A DNA stretch of 64,000 nucleotides from Chthonomonas calidirosea (GTDB lineage: Bacteria; Armatimonadota; Fimbriimonadia; Fimbriimonadales; Fimbriimonadaceae): contig CAMCWC010000003.1 of the NCBI GenBank assembly GCA_945882415.1, positions 1-64,000 of the forward strand. The letters run 5' to 3'. The position numbers were made by a program, and so were the translations under genes. The notes below the pieces were generated by a model, which had not been told where the DNA came from, did no database searches, and worked only from the letters and a program-made list of their open reading frames with translations. Every line of letters begins with the position of its first letter. Positions within the stretch are counted from its first letter, which is position 1. Positions 35,037-44,120 of the stretch are shown one piece after another.

Positions 35037-35930
35037 TTAGTACTTCTTGAAAAAGTCCCACAGCTTGGCGGTCGCGTCTAAATGGCGGGTGTCCGGACCA
35101 GTCATGCTGGCTGGCAATCCCGATGCTTGGCCTCCCGGCCAGCCGTGGCCCTGCCCTTCGATGGTCAGGGCAGTAAACGGCGCACCGCCTCGCAGCGGTC
35201 CGAACTCGTAGCGTTGAACGGGGCCGGCCATTTTGGGGCTGATTCCGCGTTCGCGACCACCCATGCCTTTCGCATACTTACCCAGTTCATGCACGATGGG
35301 CGACATGTCTTGCTCCGTTCCCCACGGGTTCTTGCGACGGCCGCCATTCCAGGGGACCAGAGGGTCTTCGAGGCCATAGATTGCGAGGACTGGCACCGGG
35401 CGCGACTTATCGGTTGGCATCACCCAAGGCGGCGCCATCACGGGGCCGATTGCAGAGAGAGCAACATTGCCCTCGGCGGCGTATCTCCAAGTCATCCCCG
35501 CCCCGTTTGAGTGGCCGGTCATGTAGATCCGGGCCGGATCTACGTTGAGGTTTTTCACCGCATGTCGAAGCAGATCGTCAAGAAAACCAATATCGTTGAC
35601 GCGGGCACGTGGGCTAATGGCGTTCAGTTGCCCGCTGTTCCATAGGTTCGGGTTCGTTCGAAAGTTGCTTGCGGCACCGCGAATGGCCGGCTGGCCGGTT
35701 GGTGCGAGGCAGAGAAAGCCTTCCTGCTCCGCCAAAGCTTGCCACCCGTTCTTGGTGAGGTACTGATCTCCCCGACCGCCCGCGCCATGCAAAACGACAA
35801 CCAGTGGTTGCTTCTCGCTGCCATCCCGCCTGCCGGCCTGGTGCACCGTCCATTCGCGCCCCTGGCTTTCAAACTTAAACTCAACCACGGGTAACGAGGG
35901 CGAAGACATCGGCAACATGGCGAACAGCAT
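35037..35930 (-). CDS. PHB-depolymerase/feruloyl-esterase-like alpha/beta hydrolase
   Basis: 297 aa. Oxyanion region VVVLHGAGGRGDQYL, nucleophile serine in MTGHSNGAGMTWRYA, aspartate region VLAIYGLEDPLVPWNGG and histidine in IEGQGHGWPGG complete the hydrolase triad. This order is that of the LpqC/poly(3-hydroxybutyrate) depolymerase-like family. The N-terminus (MLFAMLPMSSPSLP) is too short for a clear signal peptide, so localisation is uncertain. Converges with tgt, 6 bases apart. Substrate unknown. Confidence 0.82.
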   Translation of the reverse strand: MLFAMLPMSSPSLPVVEFKFESQGREWTVHQAGRRDGSEKQPLVVVLHGAGGRGDQYLTKNGWQALAEQEGFLCLAPTGQPAIRGAASNFRTNPNLWNSGQLNAISPRARVNDIGFLDDLLRHAVKNLNVDPARIYMTGHSNGAGMTWRYAAEGNVALSAIGPVMAPPWVMPTDKSRPVPVLAIYGLEDPLVPWNGGRRKNPWGTEQDMSPIVHELGKYAKGMGGRERGISPKMAGPVQRYEFGPLRGGAPFTALTIEGQGHGWPGGQASGLPASMTGPDTRHLDATAKLWDFFKKY

Positions 35931-36028
35931 CGTGGAATAGACGGAGTGCTAGGAGAGTAGTTCAGGCTGGCTGGGCCCTTCCGCGGAGAAATCCTTACCA
36001 ATCATTACCGGATCGCTGAATAAGTTCG

Positions 36029-36034
36029 TAAACT
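36029..36034 (+). promoter_or_regulatory. -10-like hexamer for the GH57 gene
   Basis: TAAACT followed by six bases (gtgggc) and the ATG at 36041; favours this ATG over a GTG at 36035. Confidence 0.45.
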
Positions 36035-36040
36035 GTGGGC

Positions 36041-37738
36041 ATGCCTGTTGGTCGCTTCCTTCTGTGCCTGCACTCGCACATGCCGTATGTACTGAGTCAC
36101 GGAAAGAGCCCGCATGGGACCGACTGGCTACACGAGAGCGCGATCGAGTGCTACCTGCCCCTGCTGAGAACGCTCAAGCGCCTCGAGGCCGAGGACATTA
36201 GCCCGCGCTGGACGATCAATCTCACGCCGATTCTTGCCGAGCAACTCCTCGACCCAAGTTTTGCCGATGGCTTTGAGGCTTACTGCAAGGACAAAATCGC
36301 CTCCGCCAAGCAAGATCTTGAACGTTTTGGACTGAGTGGCGAGCTCAACATGATCGGACTCGCGAGCTTTTGGATCTCGCTGTTCGAACGTGGATTAAAG
36401 GAGTTCAAAGAGGATTGGAACGGAAACATCGTTGCTGGCTTCGGCGGGTTTCAGGAACGCGGACGCATCGAAATCATCACCAGCGGTGCGACTCACGGAT
36501 ACCAACCGCTGCTTGGAACGGACGAAAGCGCGCAGGCGCAAATCGAGCTTGGCGTTGCGGCATACGAGGGGTACTTTGGCAAAAAGCCTCGCGGTATTTG
36601 GTTGCCAGAGTGCGCGTACCGGCCGCGTTACGACTGGAAGTCGCCGGTCGACGACAACGAGACGCCGTGGGCGAGGCGCGGAACCGACGAAATCTTGGCG
36701 GAGAACGGGATCGAGTACTTCTTCGTCGACTCGCACATGATTCGCGGCGGAAAGCCACTTGGGACATACGCGAACCAGTTCCCGCAGCTGGCGGAAATGT
36801 TTGCCAGAAGCTCGCGGTACTTCACGCCGCCGGAAGAGTTTCGCAGCGAGTACGAGCACTACGTGTTGCCGACCGGCCTCACCGTTTTTGCCCGCGATCC
36901 GGAGACGACGGTCAAGGTTTGGTCCGGCGACGTCGGGTACCCAGGTGATCCGTACTACCTTGAGTTTCACAAGCAGTTGTATCCGGGCCGTCACCGCTAC
37001 TGGCGCATCAGCGAGAACAAGGCCGACCTTGGTCAAAAGCAGCCTTACGATCCATATGAGGCTTACGACCGAATCGTGCGGCACGCCAACGACTTGGTGA
37101 ACGTGTTGAAGAACACCCTTGCCCAATACAAGGGGCTATCGGATCGCGTGGGCACTTTGGTGGCGATGTATGACACCGAGCTGTTTGGCCACTGGTGGTT
37201 CGAAGGGCCGGAGTTCTTGTATGAGTTGGCAAAGGCTATTCACCGTGACGGAACGCTAGAAATGGTGAGTGGTGGCGATGTGCTGGACACCGATCCGGCA
37301 AAGCACTTGATCCACTTGCCGGAAGGCAGCTGGGGAGAAGGTGGCTACCACTCGGTTTGGCTCAACACGGATAACTCTTGGACATGGAAGCGGCTTTATC
37401 CGCTTGAGCGAAAGCTCCGCCAGCTTGTTCGTGACCATGTTCCCGGTCCGGCAGATGAGATTATCGAGCAAGCCGCCAGGGAGCTTTTGCTGGCTGAAGC
37501 CTCCGATTGGCAGTTCCTTATCTCGACCATGTCGGCGAAGGACTACTCAGAAGTTCGCTTCACGGACCACGCGGATCGCTTCGAGCGACTAGCGGCGTTG
37601 GCGGAAGCAAAGTTAGCTGGGCGCGAGCTTGACGGTGAGGAAGCCGCGTTCCTGTTGGACTGCCAGGAGAAAGATGCGCCGTTCCCCAAGATCGATCTTC
37701 AGATTTGGGCCCCGAAGGCGACATCGGGCCGGAAGTAG
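36041..37738 (+). CDS. 1,4-alpha-glucan branching enzyme, glycoside hydrolase family 57
   Basis: 565 aa. Makes alpha-1,6 branches in glycogen. The N-terminus FLLCLHSHMPYVLSHGKSPHG is GH57 motif 1; nucleophile Glu190 lies in GIWLPECAYRPRY and acid/base Asp378 in VAMYDTELFGHWWFEGPEFL. The C-terminal helical domain (ASDWQFLISTMSAKDYSEVRF..H..RF) is the DUF1957 part typical of branching enzymes rather than amylases. Length fits. Followed at 10 bases by a GTG-start gene. No other glycogen genes are in the window. Confidence 0.92.
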   Translation: MPVGRFLLCLHSHMPYVLSHGKSPHGTDWLHESAIECYLPLLRTLKRLEAEDISPRWTINLTPILAEQLLDPSFADGFEAYCKDKIASAKQDLERFGLSGELNMIGLASFWISLFERGLKEFKEDWNGNIVAGFGGFQERGRIEIITSGATHGYQPLLGTDESAQAQIELGVAAYEGYFGKKPRGIWLPECAYRPRYDWKSPVDDNETPWARRGTDEILAENGIEYFFVDSHMIRGGKPLGTYANQFPQLAEMFARSSRYFTPPEEFRSEYEHYVLPTGLTVFARDPETTVKVWSGDVGYPGDPYYLEFHKQLYPGRHRYWRISENKADLGQKQPYDPYEAYDRIVRHANDLVNVLKNTLAQYKGLSDRVGTLVAMYDTELFGHWWFEGPEFLYELAKAIHRDGTLEMVSGGDVLDTDPAKHLIHLPEGSWGEGGYHSVWLNTDNSWTWKRLYPLERKLRQLVRDHVPGPADEIIEQAARELLLAEASDWQFLISTMSAKDYSEVRFTDHADRFERLAALAEAKLAGRELDGEEAAFLLDCQEKDAPFPKIDLQIWAPKATSGRK

Positions 37739-37741
37739 ACT
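37736..37741 (+). promoter_or_regulatory. -10-like hexamer overlapping the GH57 stop codon
   Basis: TAGACT (its TAG is the GH57 stop) followed by six bases and the GTG of the next gene at 37748. May give the downstream gene its own leaderless transcript. Confidence 0.3.
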
Positions 37742-37747
37742 CAATCC

Positions 37748-38581
37748 GTGTCGCTATCGCTTGTCGCCGCTCTCGCCGTCACTTCGGCTATCCAAACTAA
37801 GGTAGGTCCGGTACCCAAGCCGACAAAGACCCAATCAACCCGATTGCCCGCCGAAATGATCATCGCGGTTTCGGGCACTGCCGGCTGGTCCAAGACCAAC
37901 TTAACTCCGATCCAGATTGCAAGCAAGATGGATCAGAGTCTGAAGGTCCTCAAGCAGACGAAAGGGCAGTACCGGTACATGATCGACACGCCAAAGGGGA
38001 GGGGCCTGGCCTTCGGAGACCTTTGGGTTCCAAGTCAAACAAAGTATCGCTTGGAGGTGCCATTCATTCCGACAGATCCGCGCGATCTCTCGAAGCAGAC
38101 GATCGTGTCAGATGGCAATCGGTTTGGCATGATTGGGGCCGGAGGTTGGCAGAACGTTCGGCCACGCGCGCAGCGACCCAATCTCGTTTCTCGCCCTGTC
38201 CGGTCGAAGTGGCTTTATCAGATGGGTCGAATCGGTGTGGCGGGCATTGGTTCGACCGAGCGCCCATTTGCCGATTTAGTTCGCGAGCTTGGGCCAAACG
38301 GTTACCGGGTGACGGCGGAGCAACGAGTTTTGGTCGCTGGAACTGGGAAAACGACTTTCTACCGAATTCTTGCGACAAAGACCGGCTCGCTGCTTGATTC
38401 CATTGAACTCACAACGGTTGGGACAAGTTGGCTGCCGTTGAACTTGCGGGGGCGCCGAGCCTTGGCGGCCAAGAAGGGCCAACCCGCGCCAAAGCCAGTG
38501 ACTGCACTTTGGACGGCACGTTGGGAACCGGCTCGCCCGCTGGAGTTCGACCAGAAAAAATTCGAAGTACCAAAAAAGTAG
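37748..38581 (+). CDS. Secreted LolA-like uncharacterised protein
   Basis: 277 aa with a short signal-like start (MSLSLVAALAVTSAIQTK). The pattern 'ASKMDQSLKVLKQTKGQYRYMIDTPKG.. LWVPSQTKYRLEVPF.. QTIVSDGNRFGMIG' and 'FYRILATKTGSLLDSIEL' resembles LolA/DUF2092 periplasmic lipid-binding beta-barrels, but this is weak. GTG start at 37748, ten bases after the GH57 stop. Likely periplasmic. It ends 47 bases before the GntR regulator. Confidence 0.5.
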   Translation: MSLSLVAALAVTSAIQTKVGPVPKPTKTQSTRLPAEMIIAVSGTAGWSKTNLTPIQIASKMDQSLKVLKQTKGQYRYMIDTPKGRGLAFGDLWVPSQTKYRLEVPFIPTDPRDLSKQTIVSDGNRFGMIGAGGWQNVRPRAQRPNLVSRPVRSKWLYQMGRIGVAGIGSTERPFADLVRELGPNGYRVTAEQRVLVAGTGKTTFYRILATKTGSLLDSIELTTVGTSWLPLNLRGRRALAAKKGQPAPKPVTALWTARWEPARPLEFDQKKFEVPKK

Positions 38582-38614
38582 ACAAAATGTATACCGATTT
38601 GTTAACGAGTGTGA

Positions 38615-38620
38615 TATAGT
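38615..38620 (+). promoter_or_regulatory. -10 hexamer for the GntR regulator
   Basis: TATAGT, eight bases before the GTG at 38629, in a short AT-rich gap after the LolA-like gene. A start at or beside the GTG would give a leaderless or nearly leaderless mRNA. Confidence 0.4.
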
Positions 38621-38628
38621 AACCACAC

Positions 38629-39810
38629 GTGCAAGGGAGCATTGAGAGTGGCGGTACTGGGTACCGAGAGATCGCTGAGGAGCTGAGGCAGAACATCGGC
38701 TCCGGAAGGATCGAGGTTGGCAGTTTGTTGCCGACGGAGCGCGAACTTTACTCTCAATTTGGTGTCAGTCGAACGACCATCCGGCGCGCCCTCCAAGACT
38801 TGGTTCGAAGCGGATGGGCGGTCAGTCAGCCGAACCGAGGACACATTGCGAGCCAGCCATCACCAGCTCGAGAGAGTCGACTAGTAGCTTTTGTCGACCA
38901 CGCAAATTCGATCCATCAGTCGCTCTTCTTCAAGCTCTCTCAATCCTTGGCGACCCAGGGTTTTCACCTCGTTCATATCGATAGCGAACAGCTCGGAACC
39001 GTTGGCGCAATGGAACGCGCAGCAGCTGAGGGTATGTACGGAGCTATCGTATGGTCTAAGACAAGTACTCCAGATGTACACCGCCTTCAGAGGCTCAAGT
39101 CGTTACTCCATGTGGTCACGATCATGCATCACCTCCCGGCGGTTGGCGCGGCGCATGTGCAGCCGAAGCTCTACGAGGGTGCGCGCATGGCGGTCCGGCA
39201 TCTGCATCGAATGGGGTGCCGACGTCCGGCGGTGACCGGCATCATGGACGGATTCCGTGCCCACCACGAAGGTTTTTCGGGATTTCTTGCGGCTTGTCAT
39301 GAGCTCGACATTCATCCATCGCCGATGGACTTTTTGTTCTGCCGCACGAGTACATCGCAAGAATTAGAACTTCGGCACCTGGAGCGCAGGCTGAGAGACG
39401 AAGATCGTCCCGATGCAATCGTGATGTTGCAGGATATGTGGGTTGAACCGATAGGGCAGGTCATTGCGAAAGCTGGACTCTCGGTGCCTGGCGACATTGC
39501 CGTCGTTGGGATGGGGAATGACTTCCCTTACTCGTTTAGCGGAACTGACCTCACGACCGTTGCTTACGATTGGTCTATGGCCGCCCAGCAGATCGTAGAG
39601 CAACTGCTCGAACCCGAGACTTCTGCCCTCCGCCACGCCCGTTCGCGGCAATTCGATGTTTCTCTTGTCATCCGCGGAAGCGCTGGAGAGCCCGTTGACC
39701 AGTGGTCAAACGAGCCCTACACGCCAAACCGTGCCATTCCGTTCCTTTCTGTACCGCAACGATCTGCGGCACGACCTGGCACCATGGCGGTGCCATCTAC
39801 AGTGAAGTAG
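38629..39810 (+). CDS. GntR-type transcription regulator with LacI-like sensor domain
   Basis: 393 aa, GTG start. Residues 10-80 are a GntR winged helix ([55 protein letters not shown]). Residues about 85-355 are a periplasmic-binding-protein-like effector domain ([67 protein letters not shown]) as in LacI/GalR and AraR regulators of sugar genes. It ends five bases before the prepilin-type gene, so may control or be co-transcribed with it. Ligand unknown. Confidence 0.88.
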   Translation: MQGSIESGGTGYREIAEELRQNIGSGRIEVGSLLPTERELYSQFGVSRTTIRRALQDLVRSGWAVSQPNRGHIASQPSPARESRLVAFVDHANSIHQSLFFKLSQSLATQGFHLVHIDSEQLGTVGAMERAAAEGMYGAIVWSKTSTPDVHRLQRLKSLLHVVTIMHHLPAVGAAHVQPKLYEGARMAVRHLHRMGCRRPAVTGIMDGFRAHHEGFSGFLAACHELDIHPSPMDFLFCRTSTSQELELRHLERRLRDEDRPDAIVMLQDMWVEPIGQVIAKAGLSVPGDIAVVGMGNDFPYSFSGTDLTTVAYDWSMAAQQIVEQLLEPETSALRHARSRQFDVSLVIRGSAGEPVDQWSNEPYTPNRAIPFLSVPQRSAARPGTMAVPSTVK

Positions 39811-39815
39811 ATCTC

Positions 39816-40643
39816 ATGAAAAAAGCATTTACGCTAATTGAACTTCTTGTCGTTATCGCGATCATCGCGATCCTTGCCGCTATCCTCTTCCCCGTCTTCG
39901 CTCAGGCCAAGGCTGCCGCGAAGAAAACCCAGTCGCTCAGCAACGTCAAACAGCTTGGTCTTGGCACGCTCATGTACAACAACGACTACGACGGCTCCTT
40001 CACCATGGGCACGAACTCGTGCTGGTGGCAGCCAACCGACGGAGGTTGGACTTACAACGTTCTGCCTTACATCAAGAGCGTTCCAATGTTCGTGAGCCCA
40101 GGGGACCCTAAGAGCAAGGCTTCTTGGCCAGGCTGGATGACCGGTGTTACCGAAGCAATCAACATCTCGTACGCAGCAAATGGATATATGGCTGATAAGG
40201 GATCAGGCTGGGGCGTTTATGGCGTTATCGGTATGAACCAGGCCAATTCGCAGACACGACCAGACGGAACGTTCTGCGGAGCATGGATGAGCCGAGGAGT
40301 GACCGCCGAAACTGAAGTCACCAACGTGGCTGAAACGGTTATGTTCGCCGAAGCTTACGGCGGCTACCCAGTTTGGGGACCATCGAACTTCTTCACCGGC
40401 GTTAACTGGTGGGACTTCGTCGGCTTTGGTGGCTTGACGCCAAACCCTGCTCGAAACGGTACGGCCTACCAGGTGAACGGTGTTACCTTCACGAAGAACA
40501 ACCGAAACGGTGGCGTAAACGCTGACTGGACCGGTAACAGCAACTTCGTCTGGGTGGATGGACACGCTACGGCGAAGAATCCGCAGTCGACGTTCCGAAC
40601 CCCAACCGACAACACGACTAACCAGTGGGACGCTCTTCGCTGA
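39816..40643 (+). CDS. Prepilin-type N-terminal methylation domain protein (type II pseudopilin-like)
   Basis: 275 aa. Begins with a classical type IV prepilin/pseudopilin leader: [20 protein letters not shown], with the FTLIE cleavage and N-methylation site and a hydrophobic helix. The rest resembles the large family of Planctomycetes/Armatimonadetes prepilin-like proteins, with a C-terminal FVWVDGHA signature and two cysteines. Such proteins are abundant surface or secretion-associated products of uncertain role. ATG at 39816 lies five bases after the regulator stop. Followed by a perfect hairpin and a lipoprotein. Confidence 0.9.
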   Translation: MKKAFTLIELLVVIAIIAILAAILFPVFAQAKAAAKKTQSLSNVKQLGLGTLMYNNDYDGSFTMGTNSCWWQPTDGGWTYNVLPYIKSVPMFVSPGDPKSKASWPGWMTGVTEAINISYAANGYMADKGSGWGVYGVIGMNQANSQTRPDGTFCGAWMSRGVTAETEVTNVAETVMFAEAYGGYPVWGPSNFFTGVNWWDFVGFGGLTPNPARNGTAYQVNGVTFTKNNRNGGVNADWTGNSNFVWVDGHATAKNPQSTFRTPTDNTTNQWDALR

Positions 40644-40660
40644 GCTAGTGCATAAAACAA

Positions 40661-40684
40661 TGACCGGGGTGCAAACCCCGGTCA
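40661..40684 (+). other. Perfect intercistronic hairpin
   Basis: TGACCGGGG-tgcaaa-CCCCGGTCA: nine perfect base pairs, no T-run after it, and only ten bases before the lipoprotein ATG, flanking its ribosome binding site (aaagga). More likely an mRNA-stability or attenuation element than a terminator. Confidence 0.6.
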
Positions 40685-40694
40685 AAGGAAATCC

Positions 40695-40967
40695 ATGAAG
40701 AAGACGACTACTTTCATCTCAGCGCTGGTGCTGACAGTTGCATTGATCGGATGCGGCCCTTCCGATGCGACCTTGTCGAAAAACGAAGAAGAATCGCTCA
40801 AGAACCCTGGGAAAACCATCCCACCCGAGGCCGCTGCCGGGATGAGCAAAATGGGTGACCTGGTCAAGAAACAGCAGGAAGCCAACAAGGCAGCTGGCGT
40901 TGACTCACGTGGCCTGCCCATCGAGAGCTCTACCGAAAAAGAACCGCCAAAAGTCGGCCCGAACTGA
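40695..40967 (+). CDS. Small lipoprotein
   Basis: 90 aa. Signal peptide MKKTTTFISALVLTVALIGC with the lipobox Leu-Ile-Gly-Cys20. The mature part (70 aa) is polar and charged, with no domain (PSDATLSKNEEESLKNPGK.. ending PPKVGPN). Ribosome binding site aaagga. It sits directly after the prepilin-type gene and before a strong terminator, so regulator, prepilin and lipoprotein form one unit. Role unknown. Confidence 0.82.
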   Translation: MKKTTTFISALVLTVALIGCGPSDATLSKNEEESLKNPGKTIPPEAAAGMSKMGDLVKKQQEANKAAGVDSRGLPIESSTEKEPPKVGPN

Positions 40968-41015
40968 GCTCGCTTAACCGGCCTTAACTGACCGCCGGGA
41001 GCGCTCAATATCGAT

Positions 41016-41048
41016 CGTTTCTGAACAGCACGTTCAGAAACGACTTTT
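41016..41048 (+). terminator. Intrinsic terminator after the lipoprotein
   Basis: Eleven-base stem CGTTTCTGAAC / GTTCAGAAACG with loop agcac, then acTTTTTT. Confidence 0.9.
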
Positions 41049-41105
41049 TTCCCTCACTGACGTTTAATTAGGTGTATCCTCAATAACAACTGAAGGAGTG
41101 TCACT

Positions 41106-43121
41106 TTGAAAAATCGCTGGCTAACATTTCTAACCACAGGCGCGCTGGCATTGTCCGCGTCGGTGTTCTCGCAAACGACGACGGAGATTAAACCGCTCCG
41201 TAAGATCAACGTCACGGCGGCGCCGAAGATCGACACGCGATCCTTCAATCCGCAAATCTCGACCAGCTTCAATAAGAAGCCAAAGATCTCGGAAAACCCA
41301 ATGATCTTGCCTTGGCGCAAGACGGGTACGAAGAACAGCCTGAAAGCAGGCGTTTCTGACTCGAAGCTTGACCATGGTGCTCAGCCGAAAATCACCTTCG
41401 GTGGCCCAGGATTCAACGGCGGCATTCCACCAGACTGCGACGTCGCGGTTGGACCGAAGCACGTTGTTGCCGTTGTCAACACCGTCCTCGCGTTCTACAA
41501 CAAGACCACCGGCGCAAAGACGTTCGAGCAGAGCTACGATGCATTCTTTGCCGGAATCGGAGTCACGGGCGAAGTCATCTCCGACCCTAAGGTCATATAC
41601 GATCCCGTTAGCAAGCGATGGTTCACCCTCATCATTGAGGTCGGATTTGCGACCCCTTTGAGCAAGCAGCTTGTTGCCGTGTCGGATGATGAAGATCCCA
41701 ACGGAACCTGGTTCCGCTACCGTGTGGACTCAGAACTCACAGTCGGTAACGACAAGTTCTGGCTGGACTACCCTGGCTTTGGCGTTAACAAGGACACGTT
41801 GGTCATCACTGGCAACATGTTCGGCTACACCAGCGGATTTGCCGGAAACCTGTTTATCGTTTTGCCAAAGCAGCCGTTCCTCACCGGAGCGACCGCGACC
41901 GCAACCCAGTTCCACGACCCTCAGGGAAGCACGACCAAGATCGTTACGACCTACGACGCGACGGTCAACGCCGTTTACTCGCTGGGAGACTTCAACACTT
42001 CCTCGGTGAAGGTTAATGCCATCACGGGTGGCGCCACCCCATCGCCACGACTCTTCCAGAGCTTCGTGACCGTGCCAAACATCACCTATTACGGCTCCGG
42101 CGTGGTCAACGGCGCGGGCGGTTCGGTCCTCGACGGATTTGACGGACGCATTTACAATGCTTCCTACCGAAATGGTTCGATCTTGGGTGCTCATGGCATT
42201 CAGGTCAGCGATAGCGACACCCGACAGAAGGTTCGCTGGTACGACGTTCGAACGAACAACTGGCCATTTGGCGGAACTCCTTCGCTTCGACAAGCTGGCG
42301 ATATCGTTGGTGGCACTGGAGAGAGCCTCCACATGCCGGCGATCAACATGAACTCGCGAAACGAGATCAGCGTTCTCTACACGCGAACCAGCCCTGGCAT
42401 CGTTGCTGACTTAGTCTTCTCAACTCGACGAGCTTCGGACCCATCCGGCGTGGTTGGACGACCTACTTTGGTTGCCCGCTCTACCGCCAACTATCCGTTC
42501 TACCGATGGGGCGACTACTTCGGCGTTGCGATTGATCCTGTCGACGACCGAACCTTCTGGGGCTTCGGGATGGTTTCGACGGCCAACATTTGGGACACGT
42601 TTGTAAGTAGCTGGAGAATTCCATCGAACGGCGAAGGCGCGATTGCGTACAACGCTCAAACGGCGAGCATCTTCAGCGCACAAGGAACCTTTGTTTCTGG
42701 AACCCTCGCATCGGTCTTCAATGCCGATAACAATCTGTATCGAGTGAACTCCAGCCGAGTGGCTGGCTTTGGTCAGGTGACGGCAGTCGAAGCGGCCTAC
42801 GGAACGACCTTGACGCCAGAAACGGCTCAGTACATCGGCTTGAACCTCAAGTCGGCAGCGCCAACCGGAAGCACGGTGCAGGTGTACTTCTACAATCAGG
42901 TCAAGCGAGCCTATGAGCTTGTAAAGAGCTACACCTCGACGACCACGGTGACGAAGATTGACCTTGCCGAAGCGCAAGCCAAGCTGTACCTCGCCGCAAA
43001 CGGACAAGTTAAGGTCATGGTTCGAACCATCAACCCGGTCCGATCGGGCAACATGCCTCCAACCTTCACCCTAGGCTTGGATCAGCTCCAGCTCTTGGGC
43101 GAAGCAAAGCCGATCAACTAA
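41106..43121 (+). CDS. Large secreted protein, unrecognised
   Basis: 671 aa, TTG start with a good ribosome binding site (aaggagtg at 41092-41099) and a signal peptide (WLTFLTTGALALSASVFSQT). The middle has 'NGGIPPDCDVAVGPKHVVAVVNTVLAFYNKTTGA', 'SDPKVIYDPVSKRWFTLIIE' and 'VDDRTFWGFGMV', a propeller-like layout seen in secreted proteins of unknown role. The last 170 aa look like a separate beta-rich domain. High codon regularity and its own strong terminator suggest high expression. No catalytic motif recognised. Confidence 0.65.
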   Translation: MKNRWLTFLTTGALALSASVFSQTTTEIKPLRKINVTAAPKIDTRSFNPQISTSFNKKPKISENPMILPWRKTGTKNSLKAGVSDSKLDHGAQPKITFGGPGFNGGIPPDCDVAVGPKHVVAVVNTVLAFYNKTTGAKTFEQSYDAFFAGIGVTGEVISDPKVIYDPVSKRWFTLIIEVGFATPLSKQLVAVSDDEDPNGTWFRYRVDSELTVGNDKFWLDYPGFGVNKDTLVITGNMFGYTSGFAGNLFIVLPKQPFLTGATATATQFHDPQGSTTKIVTTYDATVNAVYSLGDFNTSSVKVNAITGGATPSPRLFQSFVTVPNITYYGSGVVNGAGGSVLDGFDGRIYNASYRNGSILGAHGIQVSDSDTRQKVRWYDVRTNNWPFGGTPSLRQAGDIVGGTGESLHMPAINMNSRNEISVLYTRTSPGIVADLVFSTRRASDPSGVVGRPTLVARSTANYPFYRWGDYFGVAIDPVDDRTFWGFGMVSTANIWDTFVSSWRIPSNGEGAIAYNAQTASIFSAQGTFVSGTLASVFNADNNLYRVNSSRVAGFGQVTAVEAAYGTTLTPETAQYIGLNLKSAAPTGSTVQVYFYNQVKRAYELVKSYTSTTTVTKIDLAEAQAKLYLAANGQVKVMVRTINPVRSGNMPPTFTLGLDQLQLLGEAKPIN

Positions 43122-43142
43122 GTTAAGGTTCGGCTTCAAAAA

Positions 43143-43175
43143 GGTCCAACGAAGAAATTCGTTGGACCTTTTTTT
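43143..43175 (+). terminator. Intrinsic terminator after the secreted protein
   Basis: Eleven-base stem GGTCCAACGAA / TTCGTTGGACC, loop gaaa, then seven T. Confidence 0.92.
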
Positions 43176-43199
43176 GTGCCGTGTGCTACCTTTCTAGCG

Positions 43200-44120
43200 A
43201 TGTCGCTCGCGATTTTTGCCACCCTCCTTGCCGTTTCTTTACCGGTGCAAGAACGCACGGTCGACCTGACGCCGATTGCGAAAGTAGAACTTCCGGCGCT
43301 GGACGAAATGAGTGGCATCGTGAAGAGCCGCCGCTACCCGAACACCTACTGGGTGCACAACGACTCTGGCGATGCGGCCCGAATTTTCGCGATTCAGCCA
43401 TCCGGTGACGTGCTCTTCAAAGGCTGGGAAAACCGAAAGGCAGACGCGGGCAAAACGCCGGATGCCAAGCCCTACGAAGGCATTTCGATTCTTGGCGCAT
43501 TCAACCAAGACTGGGAAGACATCGCCATCGACGGCGACACGCTGTACCTGAGCGACCTTGGCAACAACGGCAATGCGCGGCGTGATCTCGGCATCTACGT
43601 CGTCGATGAACCCAACCCGCTCGAGGCACGCGAAGCGCACCTGATCTCGCGTATCCCGGTTCGGTATCCCGAGCAGACTGACTTTCCGCCGAAAGCCGGG
43701 TACCGGTACGACTGCGAAGGGATCTTCCTCAAGGCCGGAAAGCTCTACATAGTGACGAAAGAGCGAACGCCGGGCGGAAAGTTGCCGGTGGACACTACCG
43801 TTCTCTATCGGCTCGATTCTCGCCGGACCGACGCCGTGAATCCGCTGAAGCGGCTTGGCGAGCGCAAGGGCCTCGGCGGTTGGGTCACCGCGAGCGATTT
43901 GTCGCCGAACGGTAAGTATCTTGCGCTACTCACCCAAGCACCCTTTGCGAGCGTTTGGATTTTTGATGCATCCGGTCCGGACTCCCAGTGGCTCAACAAG
44001 CCGATCCGACAGATTCGGCTGAATAAAGCGCAACAGTGCGAAGCCATCGGGTTTGAAGATGACCGCACGGTTCTGATCACGAACGAGCAGCGCGAAATCT
44101 TCCGGGTCCGCGTCGACTAG
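43200..44120 (+). CDS. Secreted propeller protein resembling SdiA-regulated/phytase-like proteins
   Basis: 306 aa with a signal peptide (MSLAIFATLLAVSLPVQ). Blocks 'LDEMSGIVKSRRYPNTYWVHNDSGDAARIFAI', 'DWEDIAIDGDTLYLSDLGNN' and 'YDCEGIFLKAGKLYIVTKE' follow a family of six-bladed propellers found in many secreted bacterial proteins, sometimes called SdiA-regulated or esterase-like phytase. Enzyme activity is not proven for the group. ATG at 43200 begins the signal peptide. Its end overlaps the convergent gene at 44117 by four bases. Confidence 0.65.
   Translation: MSLAIFATLLAVSLPVQERTVDLTPIAKVELPALDEMSGIVKSRRYPNTYWVHNDSGDAARIFAIQPSGDVLFKGWENRKADAGKTPDAKPYEGISILGAFNQDWEDIAIDGDTLYLSDLGNNGNARRDLGIYVVDEPNPLEAREAHLISRIPVRYPEQTDFPPKAGYRYDCEGIFLKAGKLYIVTKERTPGGKLPVDTTVLYRLDSRRTDAVNPLKRLGERKGLGGWVTASDLSPNGKYLALLTQAPFASVWIFDASGPDSQWLNKPIRQIRLNKAQQCEAIGFEDDRTVLITNEQREIFRVRVD

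Noticed and set aside
36395-37126. Minus-strand frame opposite the GH57 gene
   Set aside because: No motif and full overlap with a strongly supported gene.
40661-40684. Terminator between prepilin and lipoprotein genes
   Set aside because: No T-run follows and the lipoprotein start is ten bases away; kept as an mRNA hairpin.
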